Source of the DNA: Clostridia bacterium
GTDB lineage: Bacteria; Bacillota; Clostridia; Oscillospirales; Acutalibacteraceae
Assembly (NCBI GenBank): GCA_017942105.1
Contig: JAGAVE010000096.1
Coordinates: 1 to 32,706 of the forward strand
Length of the DNA stretch: 32,706 nt
Direction of reading: 5' to 3'
Below are positions 4,916 through 12,049 of this stretch, piece by piece. The notes beneath the pieces were generated by a model. The model did no database searches. It was not told the DNA's origin and was given only the letters and a program-made list of their open reading frames with translations. How positions within the stretch are numbered: position 1 is the first letter of the stretch; the number at the start of each line of letters is the position of its first letter. The translations under genes and the position numbers were made by a program.

Positions 4916-7403
4916 TGATTTTTTAAATACAAAAATATGTGTCGCTGAAGAAAGCGGATTTGATGTTAAAGATGAAGAAATCAGCGAAGCATTAAAACCG
5001 CATCAGCGTGAAGCCGTTAAATGGGCTTGCAAAGGCGGTCGCAGAGCGTTGTTTGAAAAGTTCGGTCTTGGCAAGACAATACAAGAACTTGAATATTGCA
5101 GACTTGTTTTAAAACATAATGGTGGCCGTGCATTGCTTATATTGCCCCTGGGTGTTCGACAGGAATTTACACACGATGCAGTTGAATTGTTACATATAGA
5201 TCCTCCGCAATATGTACGAAATAAGAAAGAGATTGAAGAGACATCAGCTGACATTTGCATGACAAATTACGAGCGTGTCAGGGACGGAGATATTGACCCT
5301 CAAAAATTTACTTGTGTTTGTCTTGATGAAGCTGCCGTTCTTCGTTCTTTTGGAAGTAAAACATATCAAACTTTTTTACCTAAATTTAAAGGTATCAAAT
5401 ATAAATTGGTAGCAACAGCCACGCCTGATCCAAACGAATATAAAGAGATTATCCACTACGCAGGCTATCTTGAAGTTATGGATACGGGACAAGCATTAAC
5501 ACGATTTTTTAAGCGTGACAGCACAAAAGCTAATAATTTGACCTTATATCCACATAAAGAAGATGAGTTTTGGCTGTGGGTTTCTTCGTGGGCATTATTC
5601 TTATCAACTCCGTCAGATTTAGGATTTGATGATGCAGGATACAATTTACCCAAAATGGATATCAGGTACCACAAGTTAAAATCCGATATCGTTCAAACTG
5701 TTGACCGAAGAACTGGTCAGTTAGGTATTGAAATGGATGTCGCTCAGGGTCTTGCATCAGCTGCAAAAGAAAAACGAAACAGCCTTGATGCAAGAATTGA
5801 AAAAATGAAGGAAATTGTAAACTCAAACCCTGATGACCATTTTATTTTATGGCATGACCTCGAAGATGAACGAAGGGCAATAAAAAAAGCTCTTCCCGAA
5901 GCAGTAGAGATTTACGGTACACAAGACCTCGATATCAGAGAAAAGAATGTTATTGATTTTGCAAACGGTAAAATCCGCTTACTTGCAACAAAAAAAGAAA
6001 TCAGCGGACAAGGTTGCAATTTTCAAAAATACTGCCACCGTGCGATATTTGTCGGCATTGATTACAAGTTTAATGATTTCATTCAGGCAATACATAGAAT
6101 TTATCGTTTTTTGCAGACCAAACAAGTAATCATTGACATCATTTACACCGAGAATGAGAAAAGCGTACTTGATGAGCTTCTTGCAAAATGGCAACGCTTT
6201 GAATATCAATCAAAAAAGATGTCCGAGCTTGTAAGAAAAAACGGCATCAGCACTAAAACAATTATCGAAAAAATGCAGAGAAGCAAAGGAGTTGAGAGGG
6301 TGCAGGTTAAAGGTGCTAATTATACGGCAGTGCTTAACGATTGTGTTATAGAGACACAGAGAATGGAAAGTGATTCGGTTGATTTGATACATACCTCTAT
6401 CCCTTTTTCAAATCATTATGAGTATACACCGAGCTACAACGATTTCGGTCACAATTCGGGCAACGAAACATTCTTTGAACAGATGGATTATTTAACACCA
6501 GAGTTATTGAGAATCCTTAAGCCGGGCAGAGTGGCGGCAATTCATGTTAAAAATCGTGTGATGTTCGGTAATGCAACAGGTGACGGAATGCCGACAATCG
6601 ACCCATTCCGTGAAATGACAGTATTTCACTATATTAAACATGGATTCAAGTATATGGGTGAAATTGTAGTTTTGACTGATGTTGTCAGGGAGAATAATCA
6701 GACTTATCGGCTCGGATGGACTGAGCAATGCAAAGACGGAACAAAAATGGGAGTTGGTTGTCCTGAATATGTATTGCTGTTCAGAAAGTTGCCGACAGAC
6801 AAAACAAAAGCATATGCTGATAAGCCTGTTGTAAAAACCAAAGAAGAATACTCAAGAGCACAATGGCAACTTGATGCTCATTCTTTCTATCGTTCATCAG
6901 GTGACAGATTGTTAAGCAAGGATGAAATTATCAAGATGCCGATAGATAAACTTCAGAAAGTATACAAACAATATTCGGTATCGAATATCTATGATTTTTC
7001 AAGCCATGTTGAAATGACAAATCAACTCGACAAAGAAGGTCGTTTACCGGCAACCTTTATGATTATGCAACCTGCTTCTTGGTCTGACTTTATATGGGAC
7101 GATATTAACAGAATGAGAACGCTCAATACTACGCAAAGTCAGCGGAATCAGAATCTCCATGTTTGTCCTTTACAGTTGGATATTGTGGAAAGAATAATCA
7201 ACCGTTATTCAAATGAAGGTGAGCTTGTGTTGGATCCTTTTGGCGGTCTTATGACAGTACCGTTAACGGCGATAAAAATGAATCGCAAAGGATACGGAAT
7301 TGAGCTTAACGCTGATTATTTCCGTGACGGTGTCGGTTATCTCAAACAGTTTGAAGAGCAACAAGAACAGCTTAGTCTATTTGATTTTTTTAAGGAGACT
7401 TGA
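4905..7403 (+). CDS. SNF2/DEAD-like helicase fused to a DNA N4/N6 methyltransferase
   Basis: An 832-residue two-part enzyme. Residues 30-430 are a superfamily 2 helicase: HQ at 33-34, Walker A FGLGKT near 53-58, DEAA near 141-144, TATP near 171-174, and motif VI QAIHRIYR near 393-400. Residues 465-815 are a beta-class amino-methyltransferase with motif IV near 496-500 before motif I (DPFGG near 776-780) and a HVCPLQ segment in between. Motif IV reads TSIPF, not the usual TSPPY/DPPY. No specificity domain or nuclease is seen. ATG at 4905 (AGGGA upstream) is preferred to the longer frame because the previous gene covers it. It probably moves on DNA and methylates adenine or cytosine, either for protection from host restriction or together with the upstream PAPS-reductase-like protein. 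Confidence 0.9.
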   Translation: MNYDDFLNTKICVAEESGFDVKDEEISEALKPHQREAVKWACKGGRRALFEKFGLGKTIQELEYCRLVLKHNGGRALLILPLGVRQEFTHDAVELLHIDPPQYVRNKKEIEETSADICMTNYERVRDGDIDPQKFTCVCLDEAAVLRSFGSKTYQTFLPKFKGIKYKLVATATPDPNEYKEIIHYAGYLEVMDTGQALTRFFKRDSTKANNLTLYPHKEDEFWLWVSSWALFLSTPSDLGFDDAGYNLPKMDIRYHKLKSDIVQTVDRRTGQLGIEMDVAQGLASAAKEKRNSLDARIEKMKEIVNSNPDDHFILWHDLEDERRAIKKALPEAVEIYGTQDLDIREKNVIDFANGKIRLLATKKEISGQGCNFQKYCHRAIFVGIDYKFNDFIQAIHRIYRFLQTKQVIIDIIYTENEKSVLDELLAKWQRFEYQSKKMSELVRKNGISTKTIIEKMQRSKGVERVQVKGANYTAVLNDCVIETQRMESDSVDLIHTSIPFSNHYEYTPSYNDFGHNSGNETFFEQMDYLTPELLRILKPGRVAAIHVKNRVMFGNATGDGMPTIDPFREMTVFHYIKHGFKYMGEIVVLTDVVRENNQTYRLGWTEQCKDGTKMGVGCPEYVLLFRKLPTDKTKAYADKPVVKTKEEYSRAQWQLDAHSFYRSSGDRLLSKDEIIKMPIDKLQKVYKQYSVSNIYDFSSHVEMTNQLDKEGRLPATFMIMQPASWSDFIWDDINRMRTLNTTQSQRNQNLHVCPLQLDIVERIINRYSNEGELVLDPFGGLMTVPLTAIKMNRKGYGIELNADYFRDGVGYLKQFEEQQEQLSLFDFFKET

Positions 7404-7405
7404 CC

Positions 7406-7594
7406 ATGGAATTTTATATGTACACCGGGATATTCGGGTTTTTCTTTGGTATAGCATTATTCGCTATGATAATGAAATTCGCTGAGGTGGTCTGTGAAAA
7501 TCACAGATTCAGGAAGGAAAACGAGGTTCTTGAAAAGGACAACCTTCAGCTTGCGAGAAACAACAAAGCACTCAGGGAGTTACTCGATAAATAA
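7406..7594 (+). CDS. Small membrane protein with coiled-coil tail
   Basis: A 62-residue protein. Residues 3-26 are hydrophobic (one membrane segment rich in Phe and Ile), and residues 30-60 form a charged coiled coil with heptad Leu/Asn spacing (ENEVLEKDNLQLARNNKAL). AAGGAGA overlaps the stop of the helicase-methylase gene and lies eight bases before ATG 7406; a TTG at 7400 is also in frame. It is translationally coupled to the upstream gene. The function is unknown; it could anchor a partner at the membrane. Confidence 0.6.
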   Translation: MEFYMYTGIFGFFFGIALFAMIMKFAEVVCENHRFRKENEVLEKDNLQLARNNKALRELLDK

Positions 7595-7602
7595 CAAGTT
7601 TT

Positions 7603-7774
7603 CCGCCTCGTTTCCAAGCACCGGTTAAGTGAAAAATCCTACTGATCCATTAACCAATTTTCATTTTTATGCAAAAACAATTTAATAATATTCGACTGAA
7701 ATAATGTTTTAAAGAAAGGAGGCATTACTCTCTCTTATTTCTTGATAAACAACCGGTGTTTGCGAACGGGGCGG
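7603..7774. repeat. 24-base imperfect inverted repeat around 124 bases
   Basis: The sequence at 7603-7626 and the reverse complement of 7751-7774 agree at 20 of 24 positions: CCGCC(T/C)CGTT, two mismatches, CAA, one mismatch, CACCGGTT. The 124 bases between are AT-rich and contain an orphan ribosome site (AAAGGAGG, 7715-7722) with no gene behind it. A second stem, 7729-7737 with 7792-7800, encloses the right arm, so the two structures cannot form together. This may be a small mobile element, an origin or a regulatory RNA. Confidence 0.55.
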
Positions 7775-7816
7775 AGTCTTGAAGCAATAAGTAAGAGGGA
7801 ATAGTGAAGAAGTGAG

Positions 7817-8158
7817 ATGAACATAATTGAGCAGGAAAACCTTTACCAAAAAAGAAAAATACACGATGTTACCTTTATGTTCAAGCATCCCGACGAGTGG
7901 GGATATTTCACCAATCTTCATCACCCGACCGTCAGAGAAGAATTCGAAAGCTTCAGAAAGGGACGGCATATTCCGTATTTTGCACCGCTTTCCGATGACG
8001 AAAGACATGAATTCGACTGCATTATGATGAACAAATACAAAAAGGAATGGACCCGATGGCAGAAATCCTTCCTGAAAAACATAGGAGGTAAAAATGCAAG
8101 AAAAACGATTATTTCCGCGCCCGACGGATTGGAAAACTGCGCAGCTGATTCAGCGTGA
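7817..8158 (+). CDS. Early protein, unknown function
   Basis: A 113-residue soluble protein starting at ATG 7817 with GAAGTGAG just upstream. It is rich in aromatic and charged residues (HPDEWGYFTNLHHP, DERHEFDCIMMNKYKKEW), with no membrane segment. No family is recognised. The end overlaps the next gene by 65 bases, so the last 20 or so residues are constrained in two frames; the conserved part probably ends near residue 90. It starts the run of small genes before the replication gene. Confidence 0.6.
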   Translation: MNIIEQENLYQKRKIHDVTFMFKHPDEWGYFTNLHHPTVREEFESFRKGRHIPYFAPLSDDERHEFDCIMMNKYKKEWTRWQKSFLKNIGGKNARKTIISAPDGLENCAADSA

Positions 8159-8393
8159 CGAAGCTTATGTTGTTCAGTCGGAATATAACGAACAGACGAA
8201 ATCTTTTGAAAGTGAAAGAGTCGTTGATATTAAAACGAACAAATGCCCTCAGCTTCAGGCCTTTATTCTTTATTGCGAGATCTTTTGTGAAGCAATATGC
8301 AAGAGGCTCAGAAAAAGGGAAGATTATGCTGAGTGGCTTGAAGAAAATAAAATCGAACAGGAGGATAACAATGATCGACACAAACGAATATGA
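8094..8393 (+). CDS. Early protein, unknown function
   Basis: A 99-residue protein behind a strong ribosome site (AGGAGG, seven bases before ATG 8094), nested in the end of the previous gene. The N-terminal half looks beta-rich (DEAYVVQSEYNEQTKSFESE) and the C-terminal half helical and charged. It has three cysteines without a clear metal pattern. The next gene begins inside its end, a coupling typical of an early phage operon. No function can be given. Confidence 0.65.
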   Translation: MQEKRLFPRPTDWKTAQLIQRDEAYVVQSEYNEQTKSFESERVVDIKTNKCPQLQAFILYCEIFCEAICKRLRKREDYAEWLEENKIEQEDNNDRHKRI

Positions 8394-8577
8394 AACAGCG
8401 CTCTTTGCAATGTGCCGACAGAGAATTATTTATCTCGGCTGTGCAAGAGGAAAAAGCGAGGAAGAAGTAAACATTGAGGCATACAGACAGATGCAGATGC
8501 TACTGAGTGAAGAGGATTTTTCCGAAGCAGCACAGCAGCTTGCAAGAGCTAAGATGATGACGGAGGTGTACGGATGA
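8371..8577 (+). CDS. Small helical early protein
   Basis: A 68-residue protein starting at ATG 8371 (AGGAGG nine bases upstream). The sequence is strongly helical and acidic: a helix at residues 5-25, one at 30-45 (EEEVNIEAYRQMQMLL) and one at 47-65 (EEDFSEAAQQLARAKMM). It overlaps the previous gene by 23 bases and the next by four (ATGA), so all three are co-translated. No family is recognised. Confidence 0.65.
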   Translation: MIDTNEYETALFAMCRQRIIYLGCARGKSEEEVNIEAYRQMQMLLSEEDFSEAAQQLARAKMMTEVYG

Positions 8578-8987
8578 CACGAGAATTACCATGTCCGAGC
8601 TGCGGTCAGCTCGTGATGTGCAGAGTTTCTGCAGATAAGGAACTGTCAGAACAGGAAGAAAAGGAACTAGCACTTTCTGTGTGTAGCTGTCCTGCAGGTA
8701 AAAGGCGAAGAGCTGAACAGGCACAGATTGCGGAAGCTCAGGACAATATCAATATGCTTTGCGGTGAGGGTGCCGAAGAAAACAACATGACACCGATTGA
8801 AAATCAGGATGTACATAACATCTTGAATAAAGGTGCCGAGCTTGTTGCAAAGGGAGAAATATTCGACCTGACTATGAAGGTGTCAGGTGGAGGTACTGTT
8901 AAAATCAGCACAGGTCCGAAAGGACAAATCAAGGTGAAAAGAACTGTCGGATTTTCCGAACAGCTTGAAGCGAATCAGAAAATTTAA
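8574..8987 (+). CDS. Zinc-finger early protein
   Basis: A 137-residue protein. The N-terminus holds CPSC (residues 7-10) and C37-S-C39, which can bind one zinc, followed by a Lys/Arg-rich helix (KRRRAEQAQIAEAQ). The C-terminal part (about 85-125) is a Gly/Lys-rich beta segment (MKVSGGGTVKISTGPKGQIK). This fits a small nucleic-acid-binding protein, but no family is recognised. ATG 8574 overlaps the previous stop by four bases. It is the last gene before the 187-base gap with two hairpins and the replication gene. Confidence 0.65.
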   Translation: MTRELPCPSCGQLVMCRVSADKELSEQEEKELALSVCSCPAGKRRRAEQAQIAEAQDNINMLCGEGAEENNMTPIENQDVHNILNKGAELVAKGEIFDLTMKVSGGGTVKISTGPKGQIKVKRTVGFSEQLEANQKI

Positions 8988-9029
8988 CTCAAAACAGCAA
9001 ACGATTTCAAATATCCAAAACAGAAAAAA

Positions 9030-9098
9030 GAGGGGCAAGTTCAGGACTTGTCCCTCAAAACATAAGGAAAAAAACGCAAACGGACGGCAGAGTCCGTT
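9030..9098. other. Two hairpins upstream of the replication gene (origin or terminator candidate)
   Basis: Hairpin one has an 11-base-pair stem, 9030-9040 with 9046-9056, loop TCAGG. Hairpin two has a 7-base-pair stem, 9079-9085 with 9092-9098, loop GGCAGA. Neither is followed by a run of T, so a simple terminator is unlikely for the + strand. They fill the gap between the zinc-finger gene and the HUH initiator gene, where rolling-circle origins with a nick site in a hairpin loop are often found. This is an inference from position and shape. Confidence 0.5.
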
Positions 9099-9174
9099 AA
9101 GAGGAAGTATGGGGTATTAAGTTATTGACCAACTTCAAAAGGAAGAAAAAGCAAAAATTCTGAAAGGAGAAGCC

Positions 9175-10002
9175 ATGAGAAGTTTAATGAGAGAGTGCCG
9201 GCATTGTTCGGGCGACTATATGGAAATCGATATTTACCCGGTGCGGAAAATATCGAAGTCTCGCAAAGCAAAATACAAGCCGAGCTCAGAAACTCAGAAA
9301 AAACTCAATCAGAAGAATGCGGCTCGTAGGCTCACATGGCTTATCCAGGAAAACTTCGGAACAAATGATTATTATATCGGCCTGAATTATCCTGCCGAAT
9401 ATGATGTTAACCTTGCCGAGGCGGACAAGCTTCTTAAAAACTGGTTAAGAAGAATTAAGCGCAAGTATCAGAAAGCAGGCTTCGAATTCAAATACATAAC
9501 AACAACTGAAATCGGAGATAAGAAGCATCGTCCGCATCACCATATTATATGCTCGGGAGAGCTGGGTGCAAGCATTATGCGTCAGGAATGGGACAAGCAG
9601 TTTGAAGCTTATAAGAAAAAGCCGTCAACGAGCTTCTCTCACGCAAAGCACCTGCAGTTTACAAGAACAGGTCTTGCAGGAATTGCATTTTATACCTGCA
9701 AGGATCCTTCGCTTGCTTACCGTTCGTATAATTGTTCGAAGAATCTCCGTCGCCCTGAAGCTGAGAATCGTGACGGAAGAATCAGCGGTAAAAAGCTTCA
9801 GGAGCTTCGTTCCGATTGCTTCAATGCTGAGGAGTTTGAAAAGCTTTATCCCGGTTATGAGTTTGTCGATGCTGACCCTTATTGGGATTTGTACGGAATT
9901 GATGAAAACGGTGAAGCTGAAAAAATCGAAATGCCGCATATAACTATACGGATGTTCCGAAGAGATAGTAAGTACATATTGCGTGATAGAGATCGCTTGT
10001 AA
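9175..10002 (+). CDS. HUH-type rolling-circle replication initiator
   Basis: A 275-residue protein with the features of a single-strand nicking Rep. The metal motif is RPHHHII, with histidines at 121-123, following the strand FKYITTTEIG. Candidate nicking tyrosines are Y173 in GIAFYTCK and Y182/Y185 shortly after, in the place of the family's Y motif. The region 65-95 (YYIGLNYPAEY...LLKNWLRRIKRKYQ) matches the first strand and helix of the rolling-circle replication-associated domain. It should cut one strand at the origin and stay linked to it by a tyrosine. AAAGGAG lies eight bases before ATG 9175. It is the only recognisable replication gene here, apart from the helicase fusion, and lies just downstream of two hairpins. 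Confidence 0.82.
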   Translation: MRSLMRECRHCSGDYMEIDIYPVRKISKSRKAKYKPSSETQKKLNQKNAARRLTWLIQENFGTNDYYIGLNYPAEYDVNLAEADKLLKNWLRRIKRKYQKAGFEFKYITTTEIGDKKHRPHHHIICSGELGASIMRQEWDKQFEAYKKKPSTSFSHAKHLQFTRTGLAGIAFYTCKDPSLAYRSYNCSKNLRRPEAENRDGRISGKKLQELRSDCFNAEEFEKLYPGYEFVDADPYWDLYGIDENGEAEKIEMPHITIRMFRRDSKYILRDRDRL

Positions 10003-10013
10003 AGGAGAAAATG

Positions 10014-10169
10014 ATGAGATATAAAATAACGATCATTGTTGAGCCTGATCCGAAGGCTGAGTTTATCGGCATAAAAGAAGATATCGTTACACATTGCGAA
10101 AGGTTTGGAGATATCAAAAAAGTAACCGTTGAGCCGATCAAAACGGAACAGATGAAAATGAAATGGTAG
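10014..10169 (+). CDS. Small protein, unknown function
   Basis: A 51-residue protein that starts at the second of two tandem ATGs (10011 and 10014); AAAGGAG, seven bases before the second, favours it. The pattern of strands and helix (RYKITIIVEPDPK, DIVTHCERFGDIKKVTVEPIK) looks like a small alpha-beta fold. It begins 11 bases after the replication gene and ends 10 before the next gene, so it is part of the same operon. No family is recognised. Confidence 0.65.
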   Translation: MRYKITIIVEPDPKAEFIGIKEDIVTHCERFGDIKKVTVEPIKTEQMKMKW

Positions 10170-10179
10170 GTGATACGGA

Positions 10180-10389
10180 ATGAATTTGATTGCAAAATGT
10201 AACTGTTGTGTTTGTGAGAGTGTTTGTAAGTACAAACCTATGTATCAAGCCAGAGTAGAAACCATTCTTAACACAATAATTGATAATAAAAACGGCGGTT
10301 TTTTTATATTAAAAGATTGCCCTCATATTGAAGTAAGTATTAAGTGTCCGCATATGGTTACTGCGACTGCACAAAGAAATAGGGAGTGA
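10180..10389 (+). CDS. Small cysteine-rich protein
   Basis: A 69-residue protein with a dense cysteine cluster at the N-terminus (CNCCVCESVC, residues 7-16) and two more Cys-Pro-His pairs near 47 and 56. It can hold one or two zinc ions. The ribosome site is weak (TAGGTG). The next gene overlaps its stop codon region and also carries a cysteine cluster, so the two may be distant relatives or partners. No function can be given. Confidence 0.55.
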   Translation: MNLIAKCNCCVCESVCKYKPMYQARVETILNTIIDNKNGGFFILKDCPHIEVSIKCPHMVTATAQRNRE

Positions 10390-10394
10390 CAACA

Positions 10395-10607
10395 ATGCAG
10401 AATAATACAGTTATTTTCGATAAACCGTATTCAGCAGACAAAATTGCAGAGGGCAGAGCGATACAATGGGCGGTTGTTAGTGGAGCTTGTAACAAGTGCG
10501 ATTACTTGAGGCGGTGCGAAAGTGATGTGTTTTTTCAGTTTCCGCAAAATGCCGCTTGTATGATAAAGAAAAATGAAATTTTAAGGAGTGACAACAATGC
10601 CGAATAG
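10395..10607 (+). CDS. Small cysteine-rich protein
   Basis: A 70-residue protein starting at ATG 10395 with GGGAG nine bases upstream; a GTG at 10386 is also in frame. Residues 31-40 (CNKCDYLRRC) plus a later cysteine could bind zinc, much like the preceding protein. Its start region, GGAGTGACAACAATGC, occurs again 202 bases downstream at the start of the next gene, which points to a local duplication. Its end overlaps the next gene by 11 bases. Confidence 0.6.
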   Translation: MQNNTVIFDKPYSADKIAEGRAIQWAVVSGACNKCDYLRRCESDVFFQFPQNAACMIKKNEILRSDNNAE

Positions 10608-10821
10608 TTTCAGTGATTTTCTTACGAGCTATACGATGATAAACATTCTCATAGTTGCGGAGAGATCATTTCTTCTTTTGTTAGGTGCGACATCCATAAA
10701 AATTGCAGTTGAGAGCTTTAAGGCAAGAAAACATTTCCTTTTTGGTCTTTCTCTCATCGTTTCTATTGTTTATATCATCAGAATCTTATTACTTTGTGTT
10801 CAGATAAATATATCTTTATAA
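10597..10821 (+). CDS. Small two-pass membrane protein
   Basis: A 74-residue protein starting at ATG 10597 behind AAGGAG; a GTG at 10588 is in frame. Two hydrophobic segments, about residues 15-38 and 50-70, are joined by a basic loop (KARKH), so it is likely an integral membrane hairpin. It lies between cysteine-rich early genes and the late regulator, too early in the operon to be a usual holin. The function is unknown. Confidence 0.6.
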   Translation: MPNSFSDFLTSYTMINILIVAERSFLLLLGATSIKIAVESFKARKHFLFGLSLIVSIVYIIRILLLCVQINISL

Positions 10822-10836
10822 GGAGGAATAACGAGC

Positions 10837-11319
10837 TTGCAGAATAAATATAAAATGCCGGCTGATGTCAGACGGACGGTGATATCCATAGTGCAGGGGT
10901 ACGAACGGCGAAAGATTCAGCTTCGCCGTGATGAAGAGGATATTCTTTCCCTCGGCAACGGTAAGTTTGAAACAGTGACGGGTGACGACGGCAAAGAGAC
11001 CGAGCGCGCCTTTATGCCATCGGGCAAGGGTGGCAAGTCTTCTGCAGTTGAAAATCAGGCTATGAGGCTGTTGAGTTTACATAATTCTATTGATTACAGA
11101 TGCAATAAAGCAATCGATGAAGCTCTTGATTCTCTCCCTCTCTCTTCTTATAACCCCGAGCTTGCTGATAAGGTCAGGGAGAAGATACTGCTGTCATGTC
11201 AAATTGGCAGGCGGTTCATTTTTGCTCGTTCGGGAATTGTCGGAATAGAAAGAAGCAGATTCTATCAGTTGCGCTCGTTTTTTCTTCTTTCGGTGGCCAA
11301 AAAGATTGGTTTACTGTAA
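10837..11319 (+). CDS. ArpU/RinA-like late transcription regulator
   Basis: A 160-residue protein directly before the packaging genes, the usual place of the phage late activator (ArpU, RinA). The helical C-terminus (GIERSRFYQLRSFFLLSVAKKIGL) fits the family's sigma-like helix-turn-helix that selects late promoters. The N-terminus (PADVRRTVISIVQGYERR) also fits. TTG at 10837 lies ten bases after AGGAGG; an internal ATG at 10855 has no ribosome site. Eighteen bases after its stop comes a promoter with a good extended -10 but a poor -35, as expected of a target of this protein. Confidence 0.78.
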   Translation: MQNKYKMPADVRRTVISIVQGYERRKIQLRRDEEDILSLGNGKFETVTGDDGKETERAFMPSGKGGKSSAVENQAMRLLSLHNSIDYRCNKAIDEALDSLPLSSYNPELADKVREKILLSCQIGRRFIFARSGIVGIERSRFYQLRSFFLLSVAKKIGLL

Positions 11320-11336
11320 AAGAGTGGACGGTGCAA

Positions 11337-11355
11337 CGAAAAGCGGTGCTAAAAT
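11337..11355 (+). promoter_or_regulatory. Candidate activator-dependent late promoter
   Basis: The -10 TAAAAT (11350-11355) has an extended TG (11347-11348). The sequence 11337-11353 is identical at 16 of 17 positions to 2409-2425 in the early promoter (CGAAAA, A or G, CGGTGCTAAA). At the place of the early promoter's -35 TTGACA there is GACGGT (11327-11332), so there is no consensus -35. The site lies between the late-regulator gene and the first late gene, which suggests activation by that regulator. Confidence 0.55.
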
Positions 11356-11382
11356 ATATACAATACATTTTTGGGGGATACA

Positions 11383-11628
11383 ATGAAAACTCTCGAAGAA
11401 CTGGCAGAGGAATACCTTGAAACTGCCGAAAGTCTTAAAAAGAAAATCAACGAATTAAAGCGGCGTGATCCGGGAATAAACCCTGCTGCAATTCATAAAA
11501 CGATTGATACATACGAGCAGATGTATAGCGAAGCGATTATGAATTATCACAGATTGAAAAATTATTACAAGAAATACCCCCTTCCGAGCTTGCAATTTTG
11601 CAGGCTCCTTTTTTATATAAATATTTAA
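11383..11628 (+). CDS. Small coiled-coil protein before the terminase
   Basis: An 81-residue protein starting at ATG 11383 behind GGGGGA. It is almost entirely helical, with heptads at residues 2-30 (TLEELAEEYLETAESLKKKI) and a second helix at 45-67. The last dozen residues (PSLQFCRLLFYINI) turn hydrophobic and may reflect a changed reading end. It is probably the first gene of the late transcript. No family is recognised; a role with the small terminase is possible from position alone. Confidence 0.6.
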   Translation: MKTLEELAEEYLETAESLKKKINELKRRDPGINPAAIHKTIDTYEQMYSEAIMNYHRLKNYYKKYPLPSLQFCRLLFYINI

Positions 11629-11662
11629 AAACTACTTATTTTTAGGCAAAAGAGGTGAGTGT

Positions 11663-12049
11663 ATGAGTAAAACGGCACAAAATGGCACACATTCGGGGCT
11701 GAACAAGAAGATGATAAAAGTCGCTGAAATGCTTGCAAATCCTGACTTTCAGGCTTCAAAAACTGAAATACTTGAAAAGGCAGGTGTGCCACGCTCAACT
11801 TTTTATCGTTGGCTTCGTGAAAATCAGGAATTTACGGACTATATTGCCGAGCTCGTTGAAAAATACACAGACGGCGAATTAGCAACAGTTTGGAAAGCAC
11901 TTACGGGCAAATGTCAAAGTGGAGATGTGTCTGCAATAAAGCTGTATTTTGAACTCAAAGGCAAATATAAAGTGAGTGTTGATTTTGATACATCACCGAA
12001 GCTTGCAGAGATACTTGATCAAATCGGCGGTGAGGGACTTGAAGAGTAA
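11663..12049 (+). CDS. Terminase small subunit
   Basis: A 128-residue DNA-recognition subunit of the packaging motor. Residues 33-58 form the helix-turn-helix (SKTEILEKAGVPRSTFYRWL) found in small terminases of the phBC6A51/TerS type; residues 60-110 form helices for oligomer assembly, ending FELKGKYK as is common in the family. It binds the packaging site and hands DNA to the large subunit, whose gene overlaps its end. AAGAGGTGAG lies upstream of ATG 11663. Confidence 0.88.
   Translation: MSKTAQNGTHSGLNKKMIKVAEMLANPDFQASKTEILEKAGVPRSTFYRWLRENQEFTDYIAELVEKYTDGELATVWKALTGKCQSGDVSAIKLYFELKGKYKVSVDFDTSPKLAEILDQIGGEGLEE

Noticed and set aside
4905-7403. Type III or type I restriction enzyme
   Set aside because: Helicase and methylase parts are present, but no nuclease motif or specificity domain is seen.
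9030-9056. Rho-independent terminator after the zinc-finger gene
   Set aside because: The stem is strong but no T run follows on the + strand, so an origin or RNA structure is at least as likely.
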